Assembly: GCF_037975245.1 (NCBI RefSeq)
Contig: NC_092575.1
Location: forward strand, 1,679,001 to 1,743,000
Origin: Apostichopus japonicus
Lineage: Eukaryota > Echinodermata > Holothuroidea > Aspidochirotida > Stichopodidae
Reading direction: 5' to 3'
Length of the DNA stretch: 64,000 bases
Shown piece after piece: positions 12,001-24,075 of the stretch (position 1 is its first letter; each line of letters begins with the position of its first letter). The notes beneath the pieces are model-generated. The model had not been told where the DNA came from. It did no database searches and worked only from the letters and a program-made list of their open reading frames with translations. The position numbers were made by a program, and so were the translations under genes.

Positions 12001-15000
12001 ATATGCAGTAAGTATTTTGAATACGAGAAAGCTTAAAAAGGGAAAATTCAAAGTATTTTTGGTAATTATCAGGATGTGAGATTAGCAACAACTTCTGCAG
12101 CCTGTAGGATATACTGTATACATCAGGCTTGCACCACCCAGACAACTTAACTACTGCATCCATTGATACAATGGGGACACTCATCCAAGGTTAATATTAA
12201 AAGCAAATCCATAAATCATCTTGAGTTGATTTTTATGGTAGAAATACTTGTGATGCACAACTTTTCCTAAAATTCTTACTCCGTAAATTTGACAAATGAC
12301 GCATCAATTACTTTTCTAGGTACAAGCTTTTTGTCAGCTGTTTGGTTGTCTATCATGTAATGTCAGTGATTAGGTTTGCTTCAACTTCTAAAACTGGTCA
12401 CTAAACTTTTTTTCTGGTTAATTCAGAATTTTACCCATACAGGTACATTCACTAAACTTAAAGTTAGACAGGTCTGTAGGTCTGTTACTTGCTCCTAGAA
12501 CCAATTCTATATCACCAATCTTCCCGCACCCACCCCCCCCCCCCACACCCGAACCACTATCTTCACCTTTGGATGAATAACCATCATATCCCATGGGATG
12601 CTCACTTGCTTAATAAACAGTACAGTGAATGTAAGAATGTTTTGACAGCACAGAGCACACTGTACTGTAAACAATATTGATCTGCAATCAAGGCAAGAAT
12701 AATCATCACTTCAGCTACACTGCTCTAGAATTCTCTTATACTCTATCCCTAAAAAGATCAAAACTAGATTCCACACTTAATTCCTCAAGAATATTATTTA
12801 TTGCTCTACACACACACAAACACACCACATATGAAAACTTGCATACTTATATAATACCCACAATGCACTGTGCCAATGGACAGACTAATTACATCTGCTC
12901 AGCAGCGGGTCTCCACATCTCTCTCTCTCTCTCTCTCTCTCTCTCCACTCCCGACCAGTTTTTGAGAGAGCTCAAGAATTGATCGTATCAATCAATCTTC
13001 CCGGCCTATAAATTCGTTATTTTCCTTTCGCATTTATTACCCACTAGCCCAGCTCGTATTGATCCCTTGATTAGATTTCCATCTGCCGTAGTGGGAGGAT
13101 ATCAGCAGAAATTGGATGGTTATTGATTGGTTCGGTGTTGCTGCCGCTCCAGGGATTACGTCTCTGCGCGGTTCAGGTAGCCAGGGACTTTACTCTTTCA
13201 GGGTTTGATAACCAATGAAGAATTATTGATTACATGGATTTGTGGCAGGGACAGATGGAGGGGATGCTTTTAACTCCGCTGCCATAAAATTGATCCGTTC
13301 AATTTGCAGAAATATTGATGTTTTCTAAAGTGGAATAGCTCGTAACTTCAGCTACCTGACAAGGTAGCTCCAGAGTAGTAGAGAAAAACCGAGAAGCACT
13401 CATGGAAAATGCCAAACCAAATTCTCGAAATCTGAATTCACTTGACCTGTCATTACGACAGCCTAGTTTCTTAAATCCTCCTTGGCGTAATTCCAGCTCA
13501 TCTCGGGTGATAACAAGAACGAATATATATACTTAACAGTACATTTTGTCGATATGCAAAATATCCCTGGAACTGCCTCTACTGAACACATGTATGCCCG
13601 TTACTGTAGGAGAGAACATACTGTATCTATGACAAACTTCTGATCCGGAGGTCATATTTTGAAAACTCCAAAACGTTGTAGGAAAAATGCAATATGCCAA
13701 GAACCCTACAAATGATTAAGTCTACAGTAACAATTAATGAAATTATGTTTCTTATTTTAGAATACAATGTTGTATGTGATGCTGTGTCCAAAACATGTTA
13801 CGGACTTGATTGCTGTACCGATGGCAGGTACAGTATTGCACTTAAAAAAACTCGAACCAATATATGTGAAAACTACACGTTAAGATAAACAAGATACTAT
13901 AATTTAGATATTATACAGTTTTCTGGCTTTTCTCACATGACCATCAATTATGTAACAAGTCAAATGACTTTGTGATTGTCCAATTAATTCAAGAAATACA
14001 ATGGTAAGTGTTGTATCAATCATGTATGGTGTGCCATACTGTACTTGTATCTGTACCTCTACATGGATGGATATGAACAAACATAATGTAAAGCATTAAT
14101 GATTGCTTAGTCTTGCTCAGATACTGTTATGCTACAGTAGTATGCCTGCAGTCTGTGCCATGCACTTCACAGTGTAAATTTGTACTTAGTAAATTTCTTG
14201 TCACTTTGTAAATTTCTTAAACACTGTATCTATCAAAACTGAACGCAATTGACTAAAAGTTGTTGAGTTTTATCTTCTTACTTTTCTTTAACAAATTAAG
14301 ATCGATAATGTTCGTGTAACTTTAAAACAATTTAAACTGCAGACACACTGTCTGACAGGCTCGTCGTAACCAAATTGCATAAACTTTATGTTTTCTAATA
14401 TTTTTTAAACTACTCCATACATTTACACTATTAATTTAAGGGGGAAAAAGAGGGATTACATATATGTATTGATTTGGTGATGATCAATCATACTTACATA
14501 ATATCATTGGCATACGAAGCGCCTAGTCGATATTTTATTGATTACTACCGGCGGCCCGAGACGGTGACATAACATTCATCATCAGCATGAGAAGTAATAT
14601 TCCAAGGTTACATAATTCCATACAATACGCATACATGTAGTATTTACAGGTAATTCTGTAAGGTACCGTCTAGTTCATGATACTAGATGCGATATATATA
14701 TGTAAGATACTTATGCAAGTGGTCACAAAAAATTTGAAGGCTTAAAGCTGTAATTTACTCAAGTCCAAAAAAGCCCTCTCACTGTTTCAATTGTCCAATG
14801 GCATAGAAAATTTCATACGAAAGACGAGCAAGATTAGTTTACACTTTCACTGCAGTATTTTATACCTAAACGGTAGCCAGTATACAGTAGGCCCAAATTA
14901 TAGCACGCTATAATTGCTAGAAGTTTTCAAAAAGTACTTTCCTGGAGGTGTGTACTCTCCAAATTGTTCTCAGACATTGTTAAGGAACACACAAGATGAC

Positions 15001-18000
15001 TGAATGTCCCAGTGAGGAAAATTTCCTCAGAGGCTCAGAGGTTGTCATAAAAACACTTTAGGAATTTTGACCAAAAGGTGACCATATTTGAATATCTAGT
15101 ATATTTGGGGCCAATACAGCATACCTTTAAATTACCTAAAATCACCATTTCATAAGTAATGTGTGGCATAAAATAACATTTCCCTAGTAGAGGGAGCAAT
15201 TTGAAGGACACAAAAGAATTATATACCCAACAAACCCTCTGCATTACGTTTTCTTCGCATGCATCACCAATCGCAACCGAATATGTGAAATTGCAATACC
15301 CAACACATTGTGGCTGTCTATCTCAAGAACCACAACATAACTAAGACATTTTAATGTCTGGAATCATTAAAATGGTTCTTCAAAAGAACACAAACACTTG
15401 TTGGTTTATTGAAATTATTAAAATCAACTCTTTCCTAATATTAAGACATCATTTTTCTCAAAATTGATGACAATTCAACACTATTTGTCCTTGGCAAAAT
15501 TTGTAACGTAAATTTTGTAGTGCAAATGATATTTGAGGGAATTGAGGCTATTTAACTCTTATAGCATTTGGATGACATAATAGGCTTATCTCCCAAATGG
15601 AATGTAAACTTTTTGTAACTGTTTTAGGGAGCCAAATATTGATGATGAATGTTGACTTTGTGTCCGTTTGAATAATACTAGCCCTCTGCTCTTTTCAACT
15701 CAGCTACGGAATCCAGCTCTCTGTAGTTCCAATACCAAGCAGTCGTTAGCCTCCTTTACCTTACAGTGTAAAATGTGACCAGGAACCACACATACAGTAG
15801 TTTCATTTGATACAACCCAGAAAGCAGCAGGGAAGGGATTTCACAAGAAATTTGGCAAATTTAAACAATGGTATTAAAGTCTGCTATGTATTGACTTACA
15901 CAAATTTATGTAAAAATCGCAATTTAGGGAAAATAAAAGTTACCATATTATATGATTTAATCATGTTCTGCAAAACGATGACATTAATAACCACTCTCAA
16001 TCCATTTCAGGTTTAGAACTCTGAAGCAAATTAGAAATTATTATTTTAAATAACAAAACTTCCAAAATTTATTTCCATGTTCCAAAAGTCCACCTACTGT
16101 ACAATATTGTGATTAGAGATTAATTTGCTATAATAGAAGATATTGCATTATTTCAAAAATTTCTTTCCATTTCTGAGAAATTTCAAAGAACTAAAGTTCT
16201 AAACACTTCACAATCTTAAACACATCCTCAGTAGCCAAAGACCATTAGTTATGTTTGGATATATCCGCAATCTAGTTCAACGAATCAAGAAAAGAAAGAC
16301 AAATTTAAACTCTTAACAGTAGTTATGAAATCTTTTATTCCAAACTGTCCTAAATTTGAGGTTCAAGTGGCATATGTAGAAACCATCCTCAATTGAAACG
16401 CATCCAATTAAATCCATTCCTAAAAAAATTGAATTGATCCCGGTCGAAAACTATGCACATGTAGCAATCGATAACGACCACGAATCCCATTTCCTGAATG
16501 TTATTGTTAATGTATTCGGACAGCTGTGTATGCAATGGTAATCAATTAGGCGCAGAGGGAAAACAAGGGGTCTGCTTTCCTCCTGTTTGTTCGGCAGGGC
16601 AAAACAACTCACCGGAGCTGATAGCTAAAATCAATTAAAATTGCTATATTGCATTCAGAATTGGCCAAGGTTCCGGCTGATGGATTAGGCGACTTTGGCA
16701 ATGCCAGACTTATATATATTACAGAGAAGGATAAATATCGAAGGTTTCTTTTGGCATTGTCTCTTCTTCGATACCAGGATTCACTCTCTGTGTTGGTTTG
16801 TTGTTTATCTTTGATAGATTTATCAATGTTTCACTTGGAGGCTTACAAGCAATCAGATCAAGACAGACAAATTTACAATACAGTACCATAAATTTATTTG
16901 GGGGGTAAGTAAGGGATTCATGGAGAACCTGATAGCTTCAGGAAAGGGCTTAAAAGTTAGTCAAGATAGAACACTCTCCGCCTCCAAACAACGTGAGAAA
17001 GGAAGTATTATTCAACTGAGACTGGGTGAGACTGAGGCAACACTGTTAGATCAAAAGATGATTTTGAATGACATTGGGTAATGGATATGTGTCAGTGTGG
17101 ATAAGGAAAGTCATACAGAACAGAAAACAATTCCTCAATCCCATCTACTGTACTCTCGTTTTCTATACTTTAGTAGAACCAGGATTACTTGCTCACATTG
17201 GGTTGACCGGATAAATTGCAAAAACCACATCGGTCTTTGTTCTACGACTTGGTGTTATTTGCCATTGTAGTTGTCGGTACGGTGCTGTACACATTTAAAA
17301 TTTGTTTCATCATTAGTAATTTTGCAAACTAACTCTGTTACATTATGGGACTAACAATAATTACTTAGTTTTAATTTCCAATGGTTCGACACCCATCAAA
17401 TTAATGAACATTGTGTCTTTACTGTACAGAAAGTTTTGTGTTTGGTCTACTGGACGGTTCATAAAATCTCCAGCTTTCAAGCACTCATCTCCAGGTTTCA
17501 AGCATTAGTCTCCAGGTTTTCCCCTTTTTTGGAAATCTCCCAATTAACAGCTTTGTGGGATTGGCAGCTGCACTCTGATGATGGCACTATAGTTTTATCA
17601 ACAGTGACCATTTTCAGATACTTTAAAACTTCTAGCATATTTGAAGTCAATGCTACTGTAGTGAGTGACTCCCTGCAGAATGCTTTGTGTAAACCTTGTC
17701 GTATTTGATCTACTGGAGGGCTCATAATATCTCCAGCTTTGGCCAATTAACGTTCATTTAGTGAGAAAAGATAGGTCTCCTTTTATCTGGTTAATTGTAC
17801 AATATATTTTTAGTATCAATTTTATGTCAAGGTTTGATAAAATTTGCTGACCAAATTATGCAAAAATAACTTGCTTAGAAGATTGACGAAAAAAATCTCA
17901 GAGATTGTGGTAGTGCGATCAATTTTTTTGTTTGTTTGGGTAAAACTCTGTCGTTGGCAGCTACAGTAATTGGAAAAACACCCAAAACTCAATTCAATTC

Positions 18001-21000
18001 GCTGTGTTACAGATCTATGAAGATTTCTGTTGATAGGTTCCGAGTACCCAAACTGTGAGCAGGATGCCATTCAGTGTGATAAACTTTTGTGAATGCATCT
18101 TACAATTTGATAAGGATCAAGCCGCAGACATTTTTATCCAAAGTGAAAACCAAAGTCCTGAAAAATTTGTTCGAATCTCGTTCTAGCAAATATATATTTG
18201 TCTTCTTGTCTAAATTTGCTCATTTCAAAATACATTTTAATCCCAACAGACATCGGAGCTATTCATCAATTAAATTTGAGATCCGTGAAAGCTCTCTGAA
18301 ATCCAAATCAAATATGACCCCTCCGTACATATATGGCATTTGCATTGATGTAAACCTAGGAGCATAACAATGCAAACAGTATTTGTATGAAGTCACAATG
18401 TATTGTACAGAACCTAGTGTGCTATCAATTGGTAACATTATTTCACCCTTATCAGATGCATACAGAATCTAGTGTAAACACGCAACAGTTTGTGGGAATG
18501 AGGTAGTCAAACAGGGTGGGTGGAACAGTCCAAATCAGAAGTGTCAGTGGGGGCCTCAAATGACCTCATGTGATATTGAGCAGGTTATGAAAGTCATACC
18601 AATTTCTAACGCCTCCAAATGACCAGGGCTACTGTAGATGACCAACTTATCAAAATCATAGTGAGCAACTATACTGTGCATATCTATGCAACATGAACTG
18701 TGGAAAGAGAAGCTTTGGGGGGGGGGGGGGAATGGGGAAGGGAAAACTACGATCTTTAATAACCCAAAAGGAATCGCTGATCTTAAATTCCTGAGCTTCC
18801 AGCATGATGTCAAGAAACTCAAAAGTTCTGAAAATACCTATTGATGTCATGTGTACGTTCAGTAGTACTAAATACAGTACATACAGTACATGTATGGGAG
18901 GATTTGCATATATACGTACAGTACTTACATAATATTCTCAATTTAATGAACTTTGACCTCTTAATGAAATGGCACACCAATTGTGTCAAAAGTTCATCAA
19001 ACCATTGTACTGTACTGTAAATTTATTAACTGTAAAGTATGATAAGACAGATGATATCAGGCAGACTACTGTACGTACCCTATGAACAGTAACATAAACA
19101 GTGTAGTTTCACTGGGTATGAGTCAGATGTGTAAATGCATAAATTTACTGTGGTACTGTGAAATTACAGGTAGTCTTTGCTGAACTCAAGAAAATGCCAG
19201 AATTCTTCGTTCATGGCGCATTGAACTATATTTGAACAGCTCATTGAATAAGTTCGCTCTAATAAATAATTTGAGGGTATGGCAGTCATTTTGAGGACAC
19301 TACAAAAAATTGCCATCTGTGTTGATTTGTTGATTTTGAAACCCTCACAAATATCTTTGCATTACAGTTACGTATATGGTCCATTTTCATTATTTTTTTC
19401 GGCAGAAACTTAAAATGATGCTTACTCTGTTAGCCATTTTGATGGTTGGAAATTGGAATGACAACAGCATAACACAAATGAAGAAAAACTTGTAGAAATT
19501 TTTATGAGAGCCAAATGTAGTTAATTCTGATAACATAAAAGTCACTCACAAGTCAAATTTAAAAAAGGCTTTCAGTCTCCAGAAATATGCTTGGCAATTG
19601 CAATTTGACTTCATTCATTTTTACAAGCTCGGAAAGAGAAACAAAAGTGCTCGTTGTTCATCAGTGTGTACAGGTATGTAGATCGTTACTGCCCTAAAAG
19701 TACAAAGCACTGTGTATCACTTGCATGGTTTATGAACATGACAAAAGTCAGCAATTGCATGAATTCAGTATGAATTTACTACATCTAATGATTAACAGGA
19801 CAGCATAATTATAATAACCGTGCACACTTTAGCAAGCCACATACTGCCATACTAACTCTACCAATATTACAGTCTACAGATAGTTGTTCATGTTTGGACA
19901 GTGTACAGTAGATGCACTTACAATACTTTTCAATCATGTAGAATGCTAGTATGTACAGTACTGTGACTGCCAAGGTAGTTGACAGGAGAGTGCTCATATG
20001 TAGTTAACCCCACAAAAATGGGTGAAAAAAAATTCATGTTAGATTCACAAGACACAAGAGGTGCTTTAAGAACGACCAAACTGTATATATTAATGCTGGG
20101 ACATTTTCAATGTGACATGGTTTGTGTTTTGTACATTGTGCTTCTGTTAGTCTCAGGAAGTTTGAAAGAGGTTCCCTTTACATTGGTATGATTTATCAGT
20201 ATTTTTTTCTGCAAAGAATTTTCACATCTTATATCATATGTAGACAGGTTGCATGTTGATTACACTTCCTTGGTCAAACTAAGCTTTTGAATGCACAAAA
20301 GAATGGCTTGATCTGTGGTGGATAAATTGGCCATTGGTGTTCTTTCTTTTAAAAATCTTACATTGAAGATTGCAAGAAGAACAGGAGTCATGATATTATT
20401 CACTTTATTTAGATGAGAACACTCCAACACACAATAATTTATGACATCATACATGAACAACATATCAAATTGTGCTGACGATTGTTTATCACTGATGCTT
20501 TAAAATCCACTCCAATTGAAACAGATTACAAATTTTGAAGTAAGTCAATTGATTACACCTTATCAACACAAAATAATATTTCTTTACACAATTGAATGGT
20601 TTTCCAAGGTTGCATTTAAATTAATATGATGGTCTAGGGAAGTAAAAACTGTTTGTGGTATAGGCTATTCCTTTTTCAGATAATTTAACCTACACAGGAT
20701 GGGCGTACAAATTTTCATTGTTTAATATTGATACTGGAATGAACAAAATTATGACTTGACCTAGCTAATAACAGTACATGCATGTTCATTTCGACTACAG
20801 TTGGGGACCTAATAACGACACCACACAAGCTCCTTCAAGTTATCTTATTCATATGCTAATCACTGACTTCTATGCAGTTCTAACTTCTAGTTTCAGACTA
20901 AGCAAGTTGGTAATTATTATCTGAGTGTTAGCCTAACTAGTGACAATCCTATGGACCTAGCCAAACGTAGTGCATTTTTTCTTAGTAATAGTAGGTATTA

Positions 21001-21540
21001 TTGTCTAGCCTACTTCTCAAGTTCAATAGAATGGAGCCTAGGCTTACAACGTTGGTTTGCAAGATAAAAACTCTTCTTCCACGCTTATCCGAGCAATAAT
21101 ATATTAGCCTATTATCACAGAAAAAACACAGCCTAGCTTGACTTCTACACTACAAGATATGCTCTGCAAATTTTCTACCATCCTAGTAACAACTAAGCCT
21201 GAACCTTTTCCATTACCGGACAACCTTGCAAAGTCGTACTTGTAAATTCCTACCATTATTGAACTGACTACGTCATACGAGACTGGGTATACATAAATAG
21301 TGCAGTACAATACACGATACATTGAACAGAAAATCGGATCAATCTGAAATATCCTACACTTTTCTCCAGCTAAAATTTTGACATGAGAAACTTTACAAAT
21401 TGGCTATTTCCGCTAAGTTGTTCACGGAGTTTCAAAGAAACAGATGGGTCTTAATAAAATGCATCAAAACTTACCTGAAATTCTGAGAGCTTGAAATCCT
21501 TCCAGAACTGGAACATCGACGATACATTCGCCGCTGCCAT
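86..21540 (-). CDS. CUX1: CUX/CASP family protein, N-terminal exons (gene continues past the left edge)
   Basis: Six coding exons on the minus strand: 21475-21540 (start codon), 9297-9407, 2960-3086, 2353-2490, 486-609 and 86-162. All have AG acceptors and GT donors, and phases join without a break to give about 214 residues. The protein opens [16 protein letters not shown]. It carries the family hallmarks [39 protein letters not shown] and [11 protein letters not shown], closely matching the shared N-terminus of vertebrate CUX1 and its splice product CASP. This part is a coiled coil. In CASP it belongs to a Golgi membrane protein; in CUX it precedes CUT repeats and a homeodomain. Neither the CUT/homeodomain nor the CASP transmembrane tail lies in the window, so the two products cannot be told apart here. 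The first intron is about 12 kb and the second holds a hAT-like transposon in the same orientation. The start agrees with the vertebrate MAAN start. Confidence 0.92.
3789..3850. repeat. Left subterminal GGTAGTCC motif cluster of the hAT-like element
   Basis: GGTAGTCC occurs at 3789-3796, 3823-3830 and 3843-3850, within 90 bp of the left terminus. The right end has matching motifs. Such repeated subterminal octamers are typical transposase binding sites in hAT elements; the binding role is inference. Confidence 0.7.
4010..7301 (-). pseudogene. hAT-family transposase (ZMYM6/KIAA1586-like), six exons, frameshifted in exon 4
   Basis: Exons are 6625-7301, 5464-5977, 5122-5345, 4795-5002, 4551-4674 and 4010-4382, about 706 residues if the frame were intact. 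Exon 1 has a TTF/BED-like zinc finger (FCNIC, then HKHAKSETH) and the first acidic catalytic region (VMCDEATD). Exon 2 has the second ([10 protein letters not shown]), then [10 protein letters not shown] and a GTRW motif. Exon 6 has the hAT C-terminal dimerisation and third catalytic region ([18 protein letters not shown]). The triad is therefore present. Exon 4 starts in the expected frame, but the family-like end of the exon ([10 protein letters not shown]) and the correct phase into exon 5 ([14 protein letters not shown]) lie in another frame. A one-base loss between about 4835 and 4862 would explain this. Without it translation would enter exon 5 in the wrong frame. The call as a broken gene assumes the inferred splicing is right. 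Confidence 0.8.
6139..6390. repeat. Three degenerate tandem copies inside a transposase intron
   Basis: Copies starting GGTATAGGCTCGAAAT at 6139 and 6228, with a diverged third copy at 6342 (GGTATTGGCCCGGAAT), lie between transposase exons 1 and 2. The first two share about 50 bp including ACTACAGTGTG and TAGGCTATTT. No coding potential is seen. Confidence 0.6.
8176..8233. repeat. 29-bp tandem duplication in the transposon 5' flank
   Basis: Two adjacent copies, 8176-8204 and 8205-8233, differ at one base (GATGTACAAAACT against GATGTACGAAACT). They lie between the transposase start and the right terminus. Confidence 0.75.
8362..8413. repeat. Right subterminal GGTAGTCC motif cluster of the hAT-like element
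   Basis: GGTAGTCC is at 8362-8369, its reverse complement GGACTACC at 8374-8381, and the variant GGTAGCCC at 8406-8413. The first two form a short palindrome. Together they mirror the cluster at the left end. Confidence 0.65.
12919..12945. repeat. CT dinucleotide microsatellite
   Basis: A run of about 13 CT units in the first CUX/CASP intron, just upstream of the ATCRAT-rich segment. Confidence 0.85.
12978..13319. promoter_or_regulatory. Candidate enhancer: dense ATCAAT/ATTGAT cluster
   Basis: Eight exact ATCAAT or ATTGAT hexamers lie in 342 bp: 12978, 12987, 12991, 13058, 13122, 13225, 13289 and 13314. The segment is visibly richer in G and C than the surrounding intron and also has a CCAAT (13211-13215). 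ATCRAT is the known core bound by CUT/CUX proteins, and this is an intron of a CUX-family gene. Autoregulation is an attractive but untested inference. Confidence 0.35.
16433..16635. promoter_or_regulatory. Second candidate ATCRAT cluster in the CUX/CASP intron
   Basis: ATTGAT at 16433, ATCGAT at 16467, and ATCAAT at 16541 and 16630, in a segment with a locally less AT-rich stretch (16500-16620) and an E-box CAGCTG at 16521-16526. The cluster is weaker than the one near 13.1 kb, and function is speculative. Confidence 0.22.
17435..17745. repeat. Imperfect direct duplication, period about 260 bp
   Basis: The stretch from about 17440 (GTCTACTGGACGGTTCATAA, then ATCTCCAGCTTT) recurs from about 17705 (GATCTACTGGAGGGCTCATAA, then ATCTCCAGCTTT). 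The core TCTCCAGGTTT/TCTCCAGCTTT is also repeated between them. Non-coding. Confidence 0.5.
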
Positions 21541-22321
21541 TTTCTGATCAGGACAAAGCAATATGTCGATGATGTTGTTTTTTGCGTTGATGACGTTTCC
21601 ACCCAGGACGGTTAGACAAAAGTGTCGTGGCGCCCTGTAACTTTTATTTGCAGAGCGGTACATATCAAGCTTTGTTGCGTACACTTCTACTGACCTAGTT
21701 AGTACAGGCTGAGACGCTCACGTCCGAGACCCGAATTCCATGGCCTCATTGTTATTGGCGCCCATGCCCCTATAACGATGAAGACAACTTTTATTGTAGA
21801 TAAACCACGAGCGATATATATAAATATATATAGTTCTCATTCATGTTAAAGGAAACATTAGCTTTTAGAGTCATGTTTTGCGACTAGAGGAAACAGAAGA
21901 AAGGCATACCATGACCGATGAGTAAGAGCCTAAATGGGTGCAAAATTCATCAGCACGCAGAGGCTGTCATAGGAAATAGGTATTAGGAGCCGGTAGCTCT
22001 TCATGAATATATTTTGTAGTCTGCCAGAAGAAAAAAAGGATTGTACATGCCGGGTTTCACGGAACCTCACATACTAGATTTCGAGATATTCTACTGTTGA
22101 GGACAGAATATGTCAACTGATGTTGAAATGTCATCAGTAATGATTCCAAAGTTAAGGTTAATAACCAGAAAACGTTGTAAAGTGTTTTCTTGGTGGTTCT
22201 TGTTTCCAATATTTATGCTCCACTGAGGAAAGATACTAAGTTTGAGGCTAGTAGTGAAGTGCCTTTTGAAGTTGGACGATGGCATATGTGACCATTAGGC
22301 CTACTTGACTTTCTTGCATAA
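21541..22321. promoter_or_regulatory. 5' flank of the CUX/CASP gene
   Basis: This is the proximal part of the head-to-head spacer between CUX/CASP (start 21540, minus) and NUP88 (start 24581, plus). The 200 bp next to the start codon are relatively CpG-rich, which would suit a promoter or 5' UTR. No TATA box or other definite element is recognised. The rest, up to the repeat element at 22322, has no visible gene. Confidence 0.4.
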
Positions 22322-22977
22322 CAGGCGCGTATCCAGGATTTTCTAACCCGGGGGGCGCGAATTACTATCTAAGCGGAGCGCCACCATCGGTTGGCGCGGA
22401 GCGTACAAGAAAATTTTTGGTTTTGATACCCCCCAGATCACCGGAAATGGCACTTCTCGGGCTTAAAAATGAGCAACCAGATGTACACTTTTGCCTGAGA
22501 ACCAAGTATTTCCCAAAAGTTTTTTCCATTCATAACCTTTTGAAGATTGTCACCAGTCACACATCATGTTCGACCTGATTGCATGTCCTATGGATCATTG
22601 CTTTTGTAGGTTATTCTACGTCACGGCCCACAATATCCGAAAGCCCCACTTTTCAAGGTTTTAAGCCCATTACTTGTTGAGAATTTTCTCGTGAATAAAA
22701 TCACTTGAAAACATACCCATAATGTTGCAGAAAATTTAATCTATAGACAACCAATATAGAAAAACCTCCTTGAACCCCTAACAGACAGGTCAAAATTGAA
22801 CGAGTAGAGGAAAATGAAGAATGTTGGTGAGGAAATTTTGGAAAATTCCGACAGAGTTAATTTCTTGGTGTAGAAATATTGCAACCTCTTATAATGGCTT
22901 TTACAAAACTTGGTTGAAGGAACAGAAAAATAGGAGATATTTCCGATATGAGGTATATCGAAACCGAACACTTCACT

Positions 22978-23407
22978 CATAGGCGTAGGTCCCGTAGGAG
23001 GCGGGGGCTGCAGCCCCCCCAATTGTTTTCCCATTTTTTTTGGGCACCTACTGAAAGAAAAGTAAATAGCAATGAATAGCTTAAAATGATCTCCTATGTA
23101 ATTGAAATAAAGTTGTAAGCTTGGCCGACATTACTACTGTAAAAGAGAGTTTTGACATAAATGGATCTGTATGGTTTTTCTCCTGATCTACATAAGACAT
23201 TTGGTTGTTTACATTAGCATCCGGCGGTATACTGTGCAACTTTGACGGACCGTAAGGTAGACGATGCCATACAATGTAATGACCGATCTTGCCTATACGA
23301 TATTGGCATCAATATGTTGAATGCGCGCTTTGCGCGCGAAAAATTTTGGCTTTTTTTTCGGGCAAGTCATTACCGCCCCCAAATCCAATCTGGCTCCTAC
23401 GCCTTTG
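22978..23407. mobile_element. Nested inverted-repeat segment (about 430 bp)
   Basis: CATAGGCGTAGGTCCC at the left end is answered at the right end by the reverse complement of CAAAGGCGTAGGAGCC. It lies inside the 1.8-kb element. No clear target duplication was found, so its status as an independent insertion is uncertain. Confidence 0.45.
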
Positions 23408-23939
23408 ACTACACACATTGACAGTTTTTGAGGCTGTACATCGTGGAACATGCATTTCGATGCTCATTGATATGATGTTATATCTGCTCTTTGCTTTACA
23501 AATTCGAACAGGCGTGTAGCGAGTAATTGCCAAGGGAGGGCGAAGCCTGTAGGCAAACTATCTAAGCGAAGCGCCACCATGAGTTGGCGCGAAGCGTACA
23601 AGAAAAATTTTGGCCGAAAATGCCGCCCAGATCGCTGGAAATGACACTTCCCAGGCCTTGTAAGTTGCATCTAAGCATTGTCTATTTTGAAATTACTAGC
23701 GATGTCATAAAGAAAATTTGCTCGGGGGGGGGGCGGTCGTCCCCTTCCCGAAATGCGTTATGTTCCCCGACGACTCGGTCGAGTTCAAGTACATTAGTGA
23801 GAGAGGAAAAACGGAAACGTCAAAAATGGAGTTGTCGGGGTAAGGGGTAGGGTGAGGCGCACACCCCCTCCGTAATCCTTTATCTGTCACTGGCTACCCT
23901 GTGTATATAATAGGGATCTTTCTCTTCCCGAGGTCTTGG

Positions 23940-24075
23940 CTATCTTCTACTCCCTCCTTTTCTCCTTTTTCTCTCTTTTTTCTTTTTCTTTTCCCTTCCT
24001 TCCTCTCCTCCTTTTCTTTTTTCCCCTCCTTTTCCCTTTTTTCTTCTCTTTTTTTTCTCTCCTCTTTTCCTTACC
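23940..24075. repeat. Polypyrimidine tract (T/C low complexity)
   Basis: About 135 bp of almost pure T and C. It creates meaningless phenylalanine/serine/leucine-rich open frames on the plus strand and Lys/Arg/Glu-rich frames on the minus strand. Confidence 0.9.

Larger units (their letters stand above)
9408..21474 (-). other. First intron of the CUX/CASP gene, 12 kb, no exon seen
   Basis: No open reading frame here has family-like sequence. The intron is rich in the palindromic motif TACTGTACAGTA, mainly 9.7-12.0 kb and 18.8-19.2 kb. It holds a CT microsatellite, two clusters of ATCRAT motifs (about 13.1 and 16.5 kb) and an imperfect direct duplication near 17.44 and 17.70 kb. Alternative first exons of the gene could lie here, but nothing in the sequence marks one. 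Confidence 0.6.
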
